A stretch of 64,000 nt of DNA from Gigaspora rosea (Eukaryota > Glomeromycota > Glomeromycetes > Diversisporales > Gigasporaceae). Each line of letters begins with the position of its first letter. The first letter of the stretch is position 1. A model generated the notes under the pieces. It made no database searches. It was not told where the DNA came from and saw only the letters and a program-made list of their open reading frames with translations. Both the position numbers and the translations under genes were made by a program. This document shows positions 10,474 through 21,905 of the stretch, piece after piece. The DNA is taken from assembly GCA_003550325.1 (NCBI GenBank), contig QKWP01000235.1:249052-313051 (forward strand). The letters run 5' to 3'.

Positions 10474-11607
10474 TAGGGATGGGTTCGGTCAGCTAATAGT
10501 CGGCTAGCCGATCAGCTATAGCCGTAGTCGATGTAGTCGACTATAACGGCTTAGCTGACCGGTTAGCCGATACCAAATTTTTTATTTCCTGGCTAAATCT
10601 TAATTCAGCATGAAATGTACATATTATATAGAATTATTGAAAGAAATACCCTAGCATCTTCCATCGCCGTCACTTTTTCACTGTCACGTGACTATGCCCA
10701 AAAAACTTCAAGAAGTTAATGCTAGGGTTCCTATAGGGCTTGATTTTAGCAAAACATGCTCAGGGAATTGTTTTGTTAGAGCGCAAAAGGTGATTTCTTA
10801 TTTAAATTTGAATCTTCCGCTTGTGTTACGTTACACCTGCTCTCGTTATTTCATTGACCAAAAAACACGTGATAGTGAAATCAAAATAATCTAATTCTGG
10901 TCAAATCTGCAAATCGTTTGGCCTATTGTGGATGAGTTTTAACTCATCTCCAATAGGACAAATGGGCAATGGACTAGGAAAACCCGTCTTTGAAGGGGGT
11001 TTTCCATTTTGAGAAAATGGCGATTATTTGTCTGTGAAACCTAAATTTTACCCCTGAAATTTTTGTTTATTTTTAGATATCAATTACTGAATAAACAATG
11101 TCATGTGATTATGAAACACTGATTGACCAATCTAATTTAATTGAGTCGTCAATCTTTGGTTGTAAATCTATTTTTAGAACACGATCGTTAAAAAATTAGT
11201 TTACATTCAAGTTAAAATATCTTGATAAACTATTATATTAACGTAGGGTAAAAAGCGAAATACATATAGATATAAACCGGAACTTTAATTTGAATCGAAA
11301 ATCTCGAAATTGATAAAAAAGTGTCAAAGACGGGTTTTCCTAGTCCATTGCCCAAATGATCTACAAATAGATCGGATCTTCAATATTTTGATTATTTTGA
11401 TTGGCTGTTTACAGCATGTGGCCCGAACTTGTTTTTCGCCATGGCTAGGGTACTCTAATAACATATAAAAATATAATTATTTGACATATGTTTGATTGAA
11501 AAATTGATTAAGAAATTGATCAAGTAATTTATTGGCTATAGCCGGCTATAGCCGGCTAGTAGTCGATAGTCGATGATAGCTGACCTAGCTGACCGAACCC
11601 ATCCCTA
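10474..11607. mobile_element. 1.1-kb hAT-like TIR element
   Basis: Ends are TAGGGATGGGTTCGGTCAGC on the left and its inverse on the right, each followed by blocks of GGCTATAGCCG and AGTCGACT palindromes. TAGGGATGGG-type ends resemble hAT elements; no clean 8-bp duplication is visible. The interior has no transposase-like frame and is itself invaded by another inverted-repeat element. Confidence 0.65.
10963..11354. mobile_element. Nested TIR element, about 390 bp
   Basis: Starts TGGGCAATGGACTAGGAAAA and ends with its inverse, continuing through CCCGTCTTTGA on both sides. It lies inside the 10474-11607 element and is therefore probably a later insertion. Non-coding. Confidence 0.7.
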
Positions 11608-12135
11608 CTTACGTTATATAAAATTGGGAAGCTACTTCAGTTACGTTATGCCATATTTTATCTCATGCTTAAATGTCCGCACCCTTACATATAACTGCAT
11701 ATCATATTTGGAAATCTCCGATATAATATTGGTTTTGTCTGTTCTTGTTAGGCGTGTAAACGTGACACAAAATGTTCAATATAAACATCAAATTTGGACA
11801 CAATAGAATTACGTATAAATTTTACCAATATCAGATATGGATAATGATAAGCGTAAATTTTATAGTCTTCATGTTCTTTGTTATATTGTGGGAAAAATTA
11901 GGTACTTACGTACTTACGTTTATCTATTTTTAGTTTATCACAAAAATCACCCGAACTAATTTACAGATATTTGTAGGATAGCTATACAATGACAATATTT
12001 AAACGATCCTTTATAAGTATAGTCATAAAGAAAGAAACAAAAAAATTAATAAAGCATTTAAATTATATATAAAACGATAACTTTGAATTTTGGCAGTCAA
12101 TTTGACGCATATTAACATTTTAATCGCTATCGATG
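11608..12135 (-). other. Orphan third copy of the AIG1-gene upstream region
   Basis: This stretch matches 25051-25640 (upstream of AIG1 copy A) and, inverted, 42770-43225 (upstream of copy B). Shared blocks include ATATAAAATTGGG, the GTGTAAACGTGACACA block, CATTGGTA/TACCAATAT with GGATAATGATAAGCG, CATGTTCTTTGTTATATTG with GTGGGAAAAATTAGGTA, and TTTGGCAGTCAATTTGACG. The orientation is that of copy A, but the gene expected on its left is replaced by the 10474-11607 element. No coding exon of the gene remains here. Confidence 0.7.
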
Positions 12136-12359
12136 GGGGTTTTAAAGTTAACAAATAAGTGACGCATTTCGAAAATAAATAGGATTTTTTCAATAGCATT
12201 TTTACAATGTCGTATTATAAATCGGAAAAATAAAATATGATTCTCTGATTTTATTGCTGCATCATTTCTAGTTCTTAATTTTATAATAGTTTACTGTAAA
12301 AAGTTTCCTTTACAGAATTCATTAGCTATAATGATACACAGTAATTGGTGGAAATAGTT

Positions 12360-13283
12360 TACCGTACAAGCGAGAAATAACGCCCACCTGCGCGTTATTT
12401 CGAAATAAGGGGTGATTTTCGATCAAAATAACGCGTGATTAATTAACCAATCAAAATGCATAATTGTTAAAAAATTTATTTACTATAAAAAGAAATAAAA
12501 AAATTTACAAACTAATAAATACGCGCAAAAAAGAATTGTCAAAAATAAGCAGATACGCATAAAGTGTAGAAGATTGATATTTGTATGCTATATTACATCA
12601 TAACCCAAACTCACATTGATCAAATATGTGAATAAATTATTAACGAAACAATATCAGATATTATATTTTGAAAAGTAATTAATGTCATTCAATCCTATTT
12701 TTAATTTCGTGCCATTTATACGATACGAGTTTTTATCTATACAATTATGAAACATTAATGTACATATGATCAAACATATTATCGATTTATTACTTAATTC
12801 AAAGTTACACTACTAACTCTATAACACTCAGAATATGTAAAATATGAATATTAGTGAGTTTATTGTTATTACAATGGCATGTCAAATGGTATACACTAAA
12901 TTCTAAAGTTAATTAAATCTTACATGTAATCTCAATCTATTTTTTTGTTGACCGTTTCCAAACTTATTTTATATAGTAATATGACTAAGTATTAGCATTA
13001 AATGTAAAAAAAATATTCACTTTTAAGTGAAGTTCTTGAGGATACTGATTATTTTGATTATCTTTGCACAGTGAATACAAATGTTTTTTCTAAGCTAGAA
13101 ATGATTTTAAGGTGATTTATTATTATGAACTTTACTGTGCCAATGATACAGATGGATTGTTGCACTAAACAATTACAAGTTGTATCAGGTGTGCATGGGT
13201 GCTAATTCGAGTCACCATATGCTATTTTAAGGGGCCCAAATTTTGAAATAACGCCCCTGACATTATTTCGCGCTTATACAGTA
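12360..13283. mobile_element. 924-bp non-autonomous TIR element
   Basis: Left end TACCGTACAAGCGAGAAATAA and inverted right end TACTGTATAAGCGCGAAATAA, each close to an AATAACGCCC block. The interior is AT-rich and non-coding. Confidence 0.65.
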
Positions 13284-13544
13284 CATTGGAATGATTACAA
13301 AAAATTCTTATAGAACTTAACAGGCATTATGGTAATAACTATTATGCAATTAAATTGAGCTGGTTTGTGTTGAAATTATTGGATTTTTATTATTATTTTT
13401 GGTAAAAAATTCATTACAGAACTTACAAACTATTTTGGTAATATATAATATTGAATAAGTTCAAGTTAGTTTGTAGTGAGTTTTATAATATTTGCTGTAA
13501 AAAGTTTCTCGTACAAATTTACTAACTATAGTTTGTGTCAGAAT

Positions 13545-13844
13545 TACCGTATGTGTCCAAAAATAAGCGGCTAAAAAATTACACGAAAAAACGTGGGGTA
13601 GCTTATTTTCGAAATATTGAGTTTTTTGAAAAAATTGAAAAACGTACTAATAAAAAGTTGTCCAAATGACGTGAAATTTTTTATTATAAGTGTATTTCGA
13701 TGTTCTGAACAAGTTTACTTAATAGCATTTTTGAGGTTTCTTAGTAAAATTTGAACTTTTATATGTAGCAACCATTAACGAATTTTTTAAGTTTTTTAAA
13801 AAAATCAGGGTAGCTTATTTTTTTATTTTCAGACATATATGGTA
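13545..13844. mobile_element. 300-bp MITE
   Basis: Left end TACCGTATGTGTCCAAAAAT and right end, inverted, TACCATATATGTCTGAAAAT. Both are followed within 40 bases by GGGTAGCTTATTTT in inverted orientation. Non-coding. Confidence 0.65.
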
Positions 13845-15170
13845 CCAAATGTGCAGTATGTGGTTAAGGCTGAGTTTATTTAAAGTTATTGCAACTTCTA
13901 TTATGATTTGCTGTAAAAGTAAAATATTTATTGCAGACCTTAATAGTTATAGTAATACATAATAATATAATTAATATTAGGTTGGTTTGTATTAAAATTA
14001 TTGCAATTTCTATTGCAACTTTACTGCAAGAATTTTGTTATTACTGAATTTAAACTTACTAATATTTGGATCATAATTTAAAAGAAAAACTAATTATTGA
14101 TAATAATTGCTTATATATCTATATTGTTGCATTGTAAATCTAATTGGCCTATAAACTATTAACCAAAACTGAAGTATTATTAATAATTATATAACAGTAT
14201 ATTACAAATAGATTTATTTATTAAAAAATATGTGATGTTATATGGCTTATAGATTTCTTCCTAACTAATTTTCAATGGTAATTGGAATAGATTATTTTTA
14301 GCAATTTTTACTAATATATCTTAATTTAATATTTATATTTATAATTGCATTATCAAGGTTTTATAAACATATAAATTTAGATCAGAATTAGTGTTTTATT
14401 GTCAAATTATAGTTTGGTTTGGGAATTTTATAGTGTTCATTTTTAGTTTATTCAGAGAATTTATCTAAACTATTAAAAATAAAGTAATAATAATATTGTA
14501 TAATCAATGGTATGATAATAAAAATTAAATTTTCTAATAATCATTACTATTAAATTTTAATAGCTATTTTTTATTAAATAAGAGGGTAGAAAGTACATAG
14601 ATTATTTTTGTATAGTTTTATGTAGTATTTTAAATTTTTATATAAAATTGACATATAGCTACTAATAAAACTTTTTAAATTACAACTAATTTTTTTAAAT
14701 ATTAATAAAACAATTTATCTATTATAGTAAATTTTGAACTATAATTATATTTTAAATATATTTATATATAACACAAAGTTTTTTTGAATTGTCCCAAAAT
14801 ATTTGGAATGCACAAATGGCTAATTCTAATTGGCCAATTTATATAATTTTAAGTTAGTTTATTAATCAATAGTTTGCCAAATCATCTATAGCATAATGAG
14901 AACTTCAGATAATTCTAAAAAGATATTGATATATGGAAGTCTCCATAGCAAAAAATAGCAGTGGGACAAAAAAATATTTTAAAAAAATGCAATTTCTCAA
15001 AGAATTAGAATAATAGACATATAATTTTTATAAAATTCAAAATTAAAATTTTTTGCCCACTAGCTCTTTATGCTATAGGAATCCATGTATAAAAATTATT
15101 TATAGGTAGAATGTGGTGTTATATATATAAAACATTTTTCATATTAAGTTAATAACTTGTGTTAAATAAT
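13845..15170. other. Very AT-rich intergenic stretch
   Basis: Nothing gene-like. Contains repeated TTATTGCAAYTTCTATT phrases near 13890-14030 and simple A/T-rich sequence. Confidence 0.4.
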
Positions 15171-15420
15171 TGAAGAAGTTGTAGAGCTTATTGAGATACA
15201 ACAAATAGTAGTTAGATTATCCAAATCGGCCTAGTAAATAGCAAATATCATTGAAAATAATTGGCTAACTATATAAAATCTCTATATAAACAAACATTGT
15301 TTATATAGAGATTTTATATAGTTAGCCAATTATTTTCAATAATATTTTACCATCTATTAGACCAATTTGAATAATCTAATCACTGTTAGATGCAACTAGA
15401 TAAGCTCTACAACTTTCAAT
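15171..15420. repeat. Large hairpin with a perfect 44-bp palindromic arm
   Basis: Core 15250-15340 is an exact inverted repeat, 44-nt arms around the 3-nt loop ACA. The outer flanks also pair imperfectly (GTTGTAGAGCTTAT on the left, ATAAGCTCTACAAC on the right). The same layout recurs near 57510-57750 and, more loosely, at 27723-27840, so this is a foldback family. Confidence 0.85.
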
Positions 15421-17212
15421 TAATTGATATACTCATTAACTTACAATAGTATAAAATATATATATATATATACGCATACCACATTCTGCCTATAGGTAAT
15501 TGTTATATATAATTTGCATTATATTATACTATAGATGATCTCTGATTAACTAGTGGGCTATTAGTTAATAAATTTTAATGCACAATTTTTAAAAATTTAT
15601 ATCTTATTAAATTTTAATAATTTTATTATTATTAGAATTAGAAAAACCTGTTCTACAAATTTTTTTAAGAATTAAAATTAGTTTACTTAATATAATTTTT
15701 TATCAAATTAAATATAACAAAAAAAATTACCTTTAAGTTTATATGTAATTTTAAAATAGTATCCTCTACTATTAATAATCAATTTGCAATTGTTTTCCAT
15801 TTTAGTAGTTTGTATTTCATCATTATTTATGCAGTTATAAAAAATTTTTATCCTTTTTTTGATTATTAATTGTAATTAACTTATATATACAACTAATGCT
15901 TGGTAAAAAAAATACTTTGAGTGCAATATAGCCTGCACAGTGCATTGTAGTGCTTTACTGCTAGTGATGCCTAGCAAAACTATTTTTGCAATGACAAAAG
16001 GGTTTGTCATAGTTTAGTCTAACAAAACCTCTAGCGATTGATAAAACCTTTAATAATTGTAGGAGATCATAATGAAATCCAAATAAAAATGAAATTATAA
16101 TATAAAATCTCAAAAAATAATTTTTTTGGGGTGCATTTTTTAGAGTTAGGGGTTAGGGTTAGGTTCATTTTAAAGTAAAGTTATAATAAACAAGTATTTG
16201 TCAGTTTTAGAAGGGTAGCAGGTTAATGAGAAAATATAGATTTCATTTTAAATTATGATCTGTGACAATAATTAATAAACCTCTGATGATTGATAAAATC
16301 ACAGATGATTGATGAAACCTATGATAATTGACAAAACTATAATAATTGACAAAAAAAGGCTGTGCCAAAATTTTTTAGATAAAATTTTTTTTGAATTCTA
16401 CAAATCTGTAGAATTTAATTAAAAAAATTCATCAAATTTCACTTAGTAATTATCAAGATATCATCGCTCAAAGTCTGAAAAATTTTGATGCAGCCTTTAT
16501 TTTAATAGACATTTTAAATTTTTAAAACTTTGAGCAATGATATCTCGACAACCATAAAGTTAATTTTTAATGAGTTTTTTTATTTTAATTCTACAAATTC
16601 ATAAAATGCAAAAAAAAGACTATTGAATTTGGCTTGGTAGTTGTCAAGATATTATTGCTCAAACCTTAAAAGATTCAAAATATCTATCAAATTAAGTTGT
16701 TATAATTTTTTTAAACTTTGAGCAACAATATCTTAATAACTATCAAATCAATTTTGATAAACTTTTTTTATTTAAATTCTATGAATTTGTAAAATTTAAA
16801 TAAAAAAGTTTATCGAGATATCATCGCTCAAATATAATAAAATTTGCTTTTATTACTATTACCAGTATTGCTATATTTAAAAGAAGTCTGAAAAAATTTT
16901 GATGCAGCTTTTTTTTGATTAATCAATTTGAATTTTTTAAAAATTTGAGAAATAGTATTTCGACAACTATCAAGCCAAATTTGATATAATTTTTTATTTA
17001 AATTCTATGAATTTGTTATTAAATTAATTTAGAGAATTGCTATTTCTACTCTCCACTTTTGCTAATGCCACCTCCAGCCAGCCTCCAACCCTTGACCTAG
17101 TCATGTGCAATGTAGTACAAATAGAGATCACATGACTTTCAGATTCATGTATTTTTTTTAACAAAATTTTAGATTATACAAAATTTGTAATCATGTAATT
17201 TGAGTAACCAAA
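15421..17212. other. AT-rich stretch with alternating inverted ~120-bp repeats
   Basis: Between about 16440 and 16990 the phrases GATATCATCGCTCAAA and TTTGAGCAATGATATC alternate in opposite orientations with TCTACAAATTTGTAGAATTT-like spacers. A short GTTAGGGGTTAGGGTTAGG tract lies at 16145-16163. TAGTGATGCCTAGC at 15962 matches one end of the MITE at 39483-39593. No gene seen. Confidence 0.5.
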
Positions 17213-17960
17213 AAAGCAAATCAGAATTTGAACCAGAACTTGGTACAAATTAACCAATTCAGGTTGACTTAATCCAGAACTTGGTTCAAATTGAACCATA
17301 TCCAGTTCACCTGAACCAAAAATGGTTCAAATTGAACCACTTCAGGTTCACTTAAACCAGAAATTGGTTCGAATTGAACCACTTCAAGTTTAATTGAACC
17401 AGAACTTAGTTCAAATTGAGCCATTTCAGGTTCATTTAAACAGAACTTGGTTCAAATTGAACTACTTCGAGTTTATTTGAACCAAGTTCTGGTTCAAATT
17501 GAACGATTTTGGATTTATTTGAACCAAGTTCTGGTTCAAATTGATCTACTTTGGTTCATTTGTACCAAGTTCTGGTTCAATTGAACCATTGGGTTCATTT
17601 GAACCAAGTTCTGGTTAAATTAAACAACTTTGGATTCACTTAAGCCAGAAATTAGTTCACTTTGGGTTTATTTAAACCAACTTCTAGTTCAGATGAACCC
17701 GGAGTGGTTCAATTTGAACTAGAACTTGGTTCAAATGAACTCGAAATAGTTCAATTTGAACCAGACTTGGTTCAAGTGAACCTGAAGTGGTTCAATTTGA
17801 CCTTGAACTTGGTACAATGATCCAAAGTGGTTTAATTTGAACCAGAACTTAGTTTAAATAAACCCAATTTAAACCAAGTTCTGGTTTAAATAAACCCAAA
17901 GTGGCTCAATTTGAACCAATTTCTGGTTCAAGTAAACCTGAAATGGTTTAATTCAAATGA
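17213..17960. repeat. GGTTCAAATTGAACC palindromic minisatellite
   Basis: About 750 bp of degenerate repeats of GGTTCAAATTGAACC separated by ACTTCA / AGAACTT spacers every 28-30 bp or so. The spacer phrase inverts around 17470, so the array has two opposed halves. Same motif as 1-135. Non-coding. Confidence 0.85.
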
Positions 17961-19023
17961 ACCTGAATTTTTCAATTTGGACTTCAAATGTTAATTGGCT
18001 TTTTTGGTTTTGCAAATCATGTGATTACAGGTTTGTGTAATCTAAAATTTTGTTAAAAGGAAAAGTCTCCGGACACATACTGTTTATGTGATTTTGTAGT
18101 GCTTTGATCTTTATCTGATCAATTCAGATAGATCCGACAATTCAGATTAAATTCGGATATCCGGATTCATTAATTTTAAACAGATAGATCCGTAATATAT
18201 ATCGGATTAAGGATAAGGATTATCCAATTTGTAATCCTAGACGTTGTTATAATAACTGCAGCAAACTAAGAAAAGTAAATTTTAAATTATTATTGAAAGT
18301 TTAAAGTATCACTTCACTAAAAAAATCTATTAATATTATTAAACAAAAAATTAAATTTAATATCGATAACAACAAAAATAATATTTTTTTTCCAAGTTTT
18401 TTTGTTTGCCTTCATGTTCTGTCACCTAATGCGCTGCACAGATCACTTAATAAAAATTCTCTATTAGGCAAACTTGTGTTCTCAAATTATTTTCATCTCT
18501 TTAAGTAAATGAAGCTCTTCTGTTATACTGATACGAAGTATCTTAAAAGTTTAGTAATCCAGTATTTTAGCTTTTAATTGTGCTAAAGGCTTGAATTTTT
18601 TAATTTAAATATTCATTATAGTGATTAATACCCATTAAGCTTCGATTAATTTTTTTTTGGTTGTCATATATTCTATCGAAGGATTCACGAGACAGAAAAC
18701 TATATGTTTGCAGCTCCATAATATCAATAAAGAAAAAAAAACGATTCATGAAAGTAATTATATGAATATTATTTAACGAACTTCAATTATTAATTTATTT
18801 ATTTTTACTACAATTTATTGATGCATTATTAAACATTAAATTCCAGCAATAACTCGGGTTATTGATGGATCAGTAAAAAGTCAGTAAATAAACATACGTC
18901 AATCCCTGAATGACAGGAATCAATAAATGACACATAACATACACACCTGAAATAAGCAGGCGTATTTAGCTTGTCTCAAATGCGTTAAATAACTTTATTC
19001 TATATGAAGTAATTTGAGTTCTT
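17961..19023. other. Intergenic, GGATCCGAAT-rich pieces
   Basis: Around 18110-18235 there are repeats of CAGATAGATCCG and CGGATTAAGG that resemble the CGGATTAAATCCGAAT units at 19024-19292. Otherwise AT-rich and gene-free. Confidence 0.4.
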
Positions 19024-19292
19024 CACGTACCTATACTTTTTTTACGGATTAAATCCGAATTTATTCAATTCGGATTATATTCGAATTTAACCGGATGTGT
19101 AAAATAGAATTCGAATTTAATCCGAATGGCCCCAAAAAAGTAGGATCGAAGCTCTACACGTACCTATACTTTTTTTACGGATTAAATCCGAATTTATTCA
19201 ATTCAGATTATATTCGAATTTAACCGGATGTGTAAAATATGGTAGAATTCGAATTTAATCCGAATGGCCCCAAAAAAGTAGGATCGAAGCTC
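19024..19292. repeat. Tandem duplication, 133-bp unit, two copies
   Basis: CACGTACCTATACTTTTTTT recurs exactly 133 bp later, and the rest of the unit (CGGATTAAATCCGAATTTAT ... GGATCGAAGCTC) repeats with a 3-4 base insertion and one substitution in copy 2. Each unit is itself an inverted repeat (GGATTAAATCC ... GAATTTAATCCGAAT). Confidence 0.85.
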
Positions 19293-19294
19293 AA

Positions 19295-19550
19295 GTAAAT
19301 TTCGGTGCAAGGTACCCCCATTGATCGGTCCCCTTGATTTGTACCGGGTATATTCAAGGCTATTTGTTGTGGTGGTTTGTAAGAGACCCGGGTACAAATC
19401 AAAGGCCGATTTACTAATAATGATTTTTTTTTACTTATGGGCTAATATATGCTCCTTACAAGATACCCCCACGTAATATACCCCGTTCCGTCCAATATAC
19501 CCGGGGTATAAATCAAGGTTTGTTGTTACGTGGAATGCACCGAAATTTAC
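19295..19550. mobile_element. 256-bp MITE
   Basis: Ends GTAAATTTCGGTGCA and TGCACCGAAATTTAC are exact inverted copies. Interior GGGTATATT/AATATACCC and CTTGATTTGTACC/GGTATAAATCAAG arms also pair. Non-coding; short frames across it are meaningless. Confidence 0.8.
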
Positions 19551-19644
19551 GGTAGTCGGTCAACTAAGCCCCTCTGACCGACTAGAATCGGCTACGGCTA
19601 TAGCCGGTCACAAACGGCTATAACCGTAACCGTACCCATCCCTA
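19551..19644. mobile_element. Solo end related to the 10474-11607 element
   Basis: GGCTATAGCCGG and CGGCTATAACCG blocks followed by CCCATCCCTA match the terminal structure of the element at 10474-11607. Only one end is present. Confidence 0.55.
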
Positions 19645-19926
19645 ATCTCGACCAAATGGTATGCCTAAACCGTTGTACTTTAATAGATATAATTTTTATT
19701 TAGTGATTATCATGTTGTCTCTCTGCGAGTGCGACAGTATGCTAGTTGAGCGAATATCATTAGAAGACAATTAATCGTCGGGAGTTAAAAATTTATTAAG
19801 GCGTTAGCTAAATAGATTATTCCCCATTAATGTTATGTCTTTTGGACATTAGGAACATGTCTGATCGCTTTTCCAAATGTGATGTTGATTGCCAATGCAC
19901 AACTTTCCGTTGTTAGTTTTTGATTT

Positions 19927-21197
19927 AGGTGTTCTCAAGCACCTCACTCAATGGATCGGAAGTAAATTATTAATTAATCGAAATCGAATAAATGAATCAA
20001 GTGAGTTACCATTGCGATGAACAAATCAGTGCGATACAAATCACCTTTTTTCGGGTATTCTCAAGCATCTCAATCAATTGATTTAATAATGATCGTGATG
20101 ATGCTCAAGCATCAACATCAATGACGATATTAATAGAATTAAATGCTTGAGCATACTCTTTTTCTTTTGATCATGATCTTCACTACGCCACCCAAAACAA
20201 CTAAAAATCCAATAAAAAAATTATATTCAACTGACCGCTAAAGTTTCAACTTTAGTTGCATCGGCTTCTACTTTTAATGATTATACAATTTAAATTTTTT
20301 GTTGCAATAGCAACAGAATAAATTTATCAAATCGTTAGCTAAAGCTGCTTTACAGCAACAATACGTAATAATTTTTTTATGTTATTTTAAAAGATATGTT
20401 GTATTTATTATGTTCGTATTAAGGTATCAATCATTTGTTTTAAAAGCTTCGAGCATTAACAATAAAATGGTTATTTTTTTGGATCGGATCGAAACTTGGT
20501 GAGAATTTATTGTTTATTATTATGTTTGAATATAAAATAATGCTTGAACGACCTTTATCAATGAAAAATCTTTGACGAAAAAAGGTGGTTTATATCTCAC
20601 TGATTTGTTCATCGCAATGGATTTCCGACTAATTAAAAATTTACTTCCGATCCATTGAGTAAGGTGCTTGAGAACACCCTTCGTCACAAATTTGTCAAAT
20701 GATAAAGGTCATTCAAGCATTACTTTATATTCAAACATAATAACAATAAATTCTCACCAAGTTTCTATCCGATCCAAAAAAAGTAACCATTTTATTGTTA
20801 ATGCTTGAAGCTTTAAAACAAATAATCCATGCATTGATACGAACATATTGAATGCAACACATCTTTTAAAATAATAACTTAATAAAAATTACTTCTTGTT
20901 TTTGTATTACATCTTTCACTAATCATTCGATAAATTGATTCTATTGTTGTTGCAACAAAAATTTTAAATTGGCATAATCATTAAAAGGAGAAGTCGATGC
21001 AATCAAAATTGAAGCTTTGGCAGTCAGTTGAATAGAATTTATTTTATTGGATTTTTTTAATTGCTTTGGGTGGTATAGTGAAGATAACGAACAAAAGAAA
21101 AAGAGTATGCTCAAGCGTTAATATCGTCATTGATTTTGATGTTTGAGCGTCATCACGATCATATTAAATCAATTCATTGAGATGCTTGAGAACACCC
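19927..21197 (-). mobile_element. TIR element split by insertion of its own kind
   Basis: Outer copy = 19927-20052 plus 20680-21197, with ends [A/G]GGTGTTCTCAAGCAYCTCA on both sides. It corresponds in position and orientation to the uninterrupted element 47898-48510 in the other half of the segmental duplication, so it predates that duplication. Recognisable interior phrases include CCACCCAAAACAACTAAAAA and CAATAAAATGGTTA. Non-coding. Confidence 0.75.
20053..20679 (+). mobile_element. Nested second copy of the same element
   Basis: Begins GGGTATTCTCAAGCATCTCA and ends GGTGCTTGAGAACACCC, about 627 bp, opposite in orientation to the host copy. It is absent from the paralogous site in 47898-48510, so it arrived after the duplication. 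Confidence 0.75.
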
Positions 21198-21905
21198 TTA
21201 AACGTATGTTATTTATTTTATTGCGCGCCTGTATTGACACGACTTAAAGTCAGATATATTACAGCTTTTATGGAACAATAAATTTAATAACTCTAACTAA
21301 AAGCATTCGTTTTCATGCAATTTATTAAAACTAGAAAGAAACACATTGTTTCGCAACTGTTTAATAATCGATAGTTTTTAAAGCAGAATTTCTTCAATGT
21401 ATTATAATTATTTTTATAAGTCAAGTATTGGAAGTTTATAAATTCTGATTGGGTAGGGCCTATAAGTCAATGTTCTATTTATATGTCCAGTTGAACAAAC
21501 GGTCCAACTGCTCAATACTTGGTTATAATGGTCTGATACAGTAGGTACAGTAACTTTGCAACTTGCTGCAGTTTGTAGGAATTTACTTAATAGCCTGGTA
21601 ATTTTATATCTTTACATATATTTGTTGTAAACGGAAACGGAATTTAAGTTGATTCGGAATTTAGATATAAAACTTCATTTTGGGATTTAATTTAACTAGG
21701 AAATTCAAAATCCACCTAAATTCCATTCCCTCCTATGGATAAAAAAATTGTAAAACAGTATATAAAGACTAATTTATATATCAGACATCTAATACTTTCA
21801 GAGAATTTTACTACCTAAACACATACGGTGTGTATAAAATATAATTAAAAATAATGCTTATAAACTTATAATGATACATGAATGTTGATACTGTAATTAA
21901 CTTAC

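Noticed and set aside
10688..10894. 68-codon plus-strand frame
   Set aside because: Lies inside the 10474-11607 element; no transposase motif and no recognisable domain.
16145..16163. Telomere-like TTAGGG tract (also near 9880, 51700 and 56220)
   Set aside because: Two or three degenerate units inside intergenic or TIR elements; not an array and not at a sequence end.
17213..17960. CRISPR-like repeat/spacer array
   Set aside because: Units are degenerate, spacers are not unique and the polarity flips; eukaryotic minisatellite.
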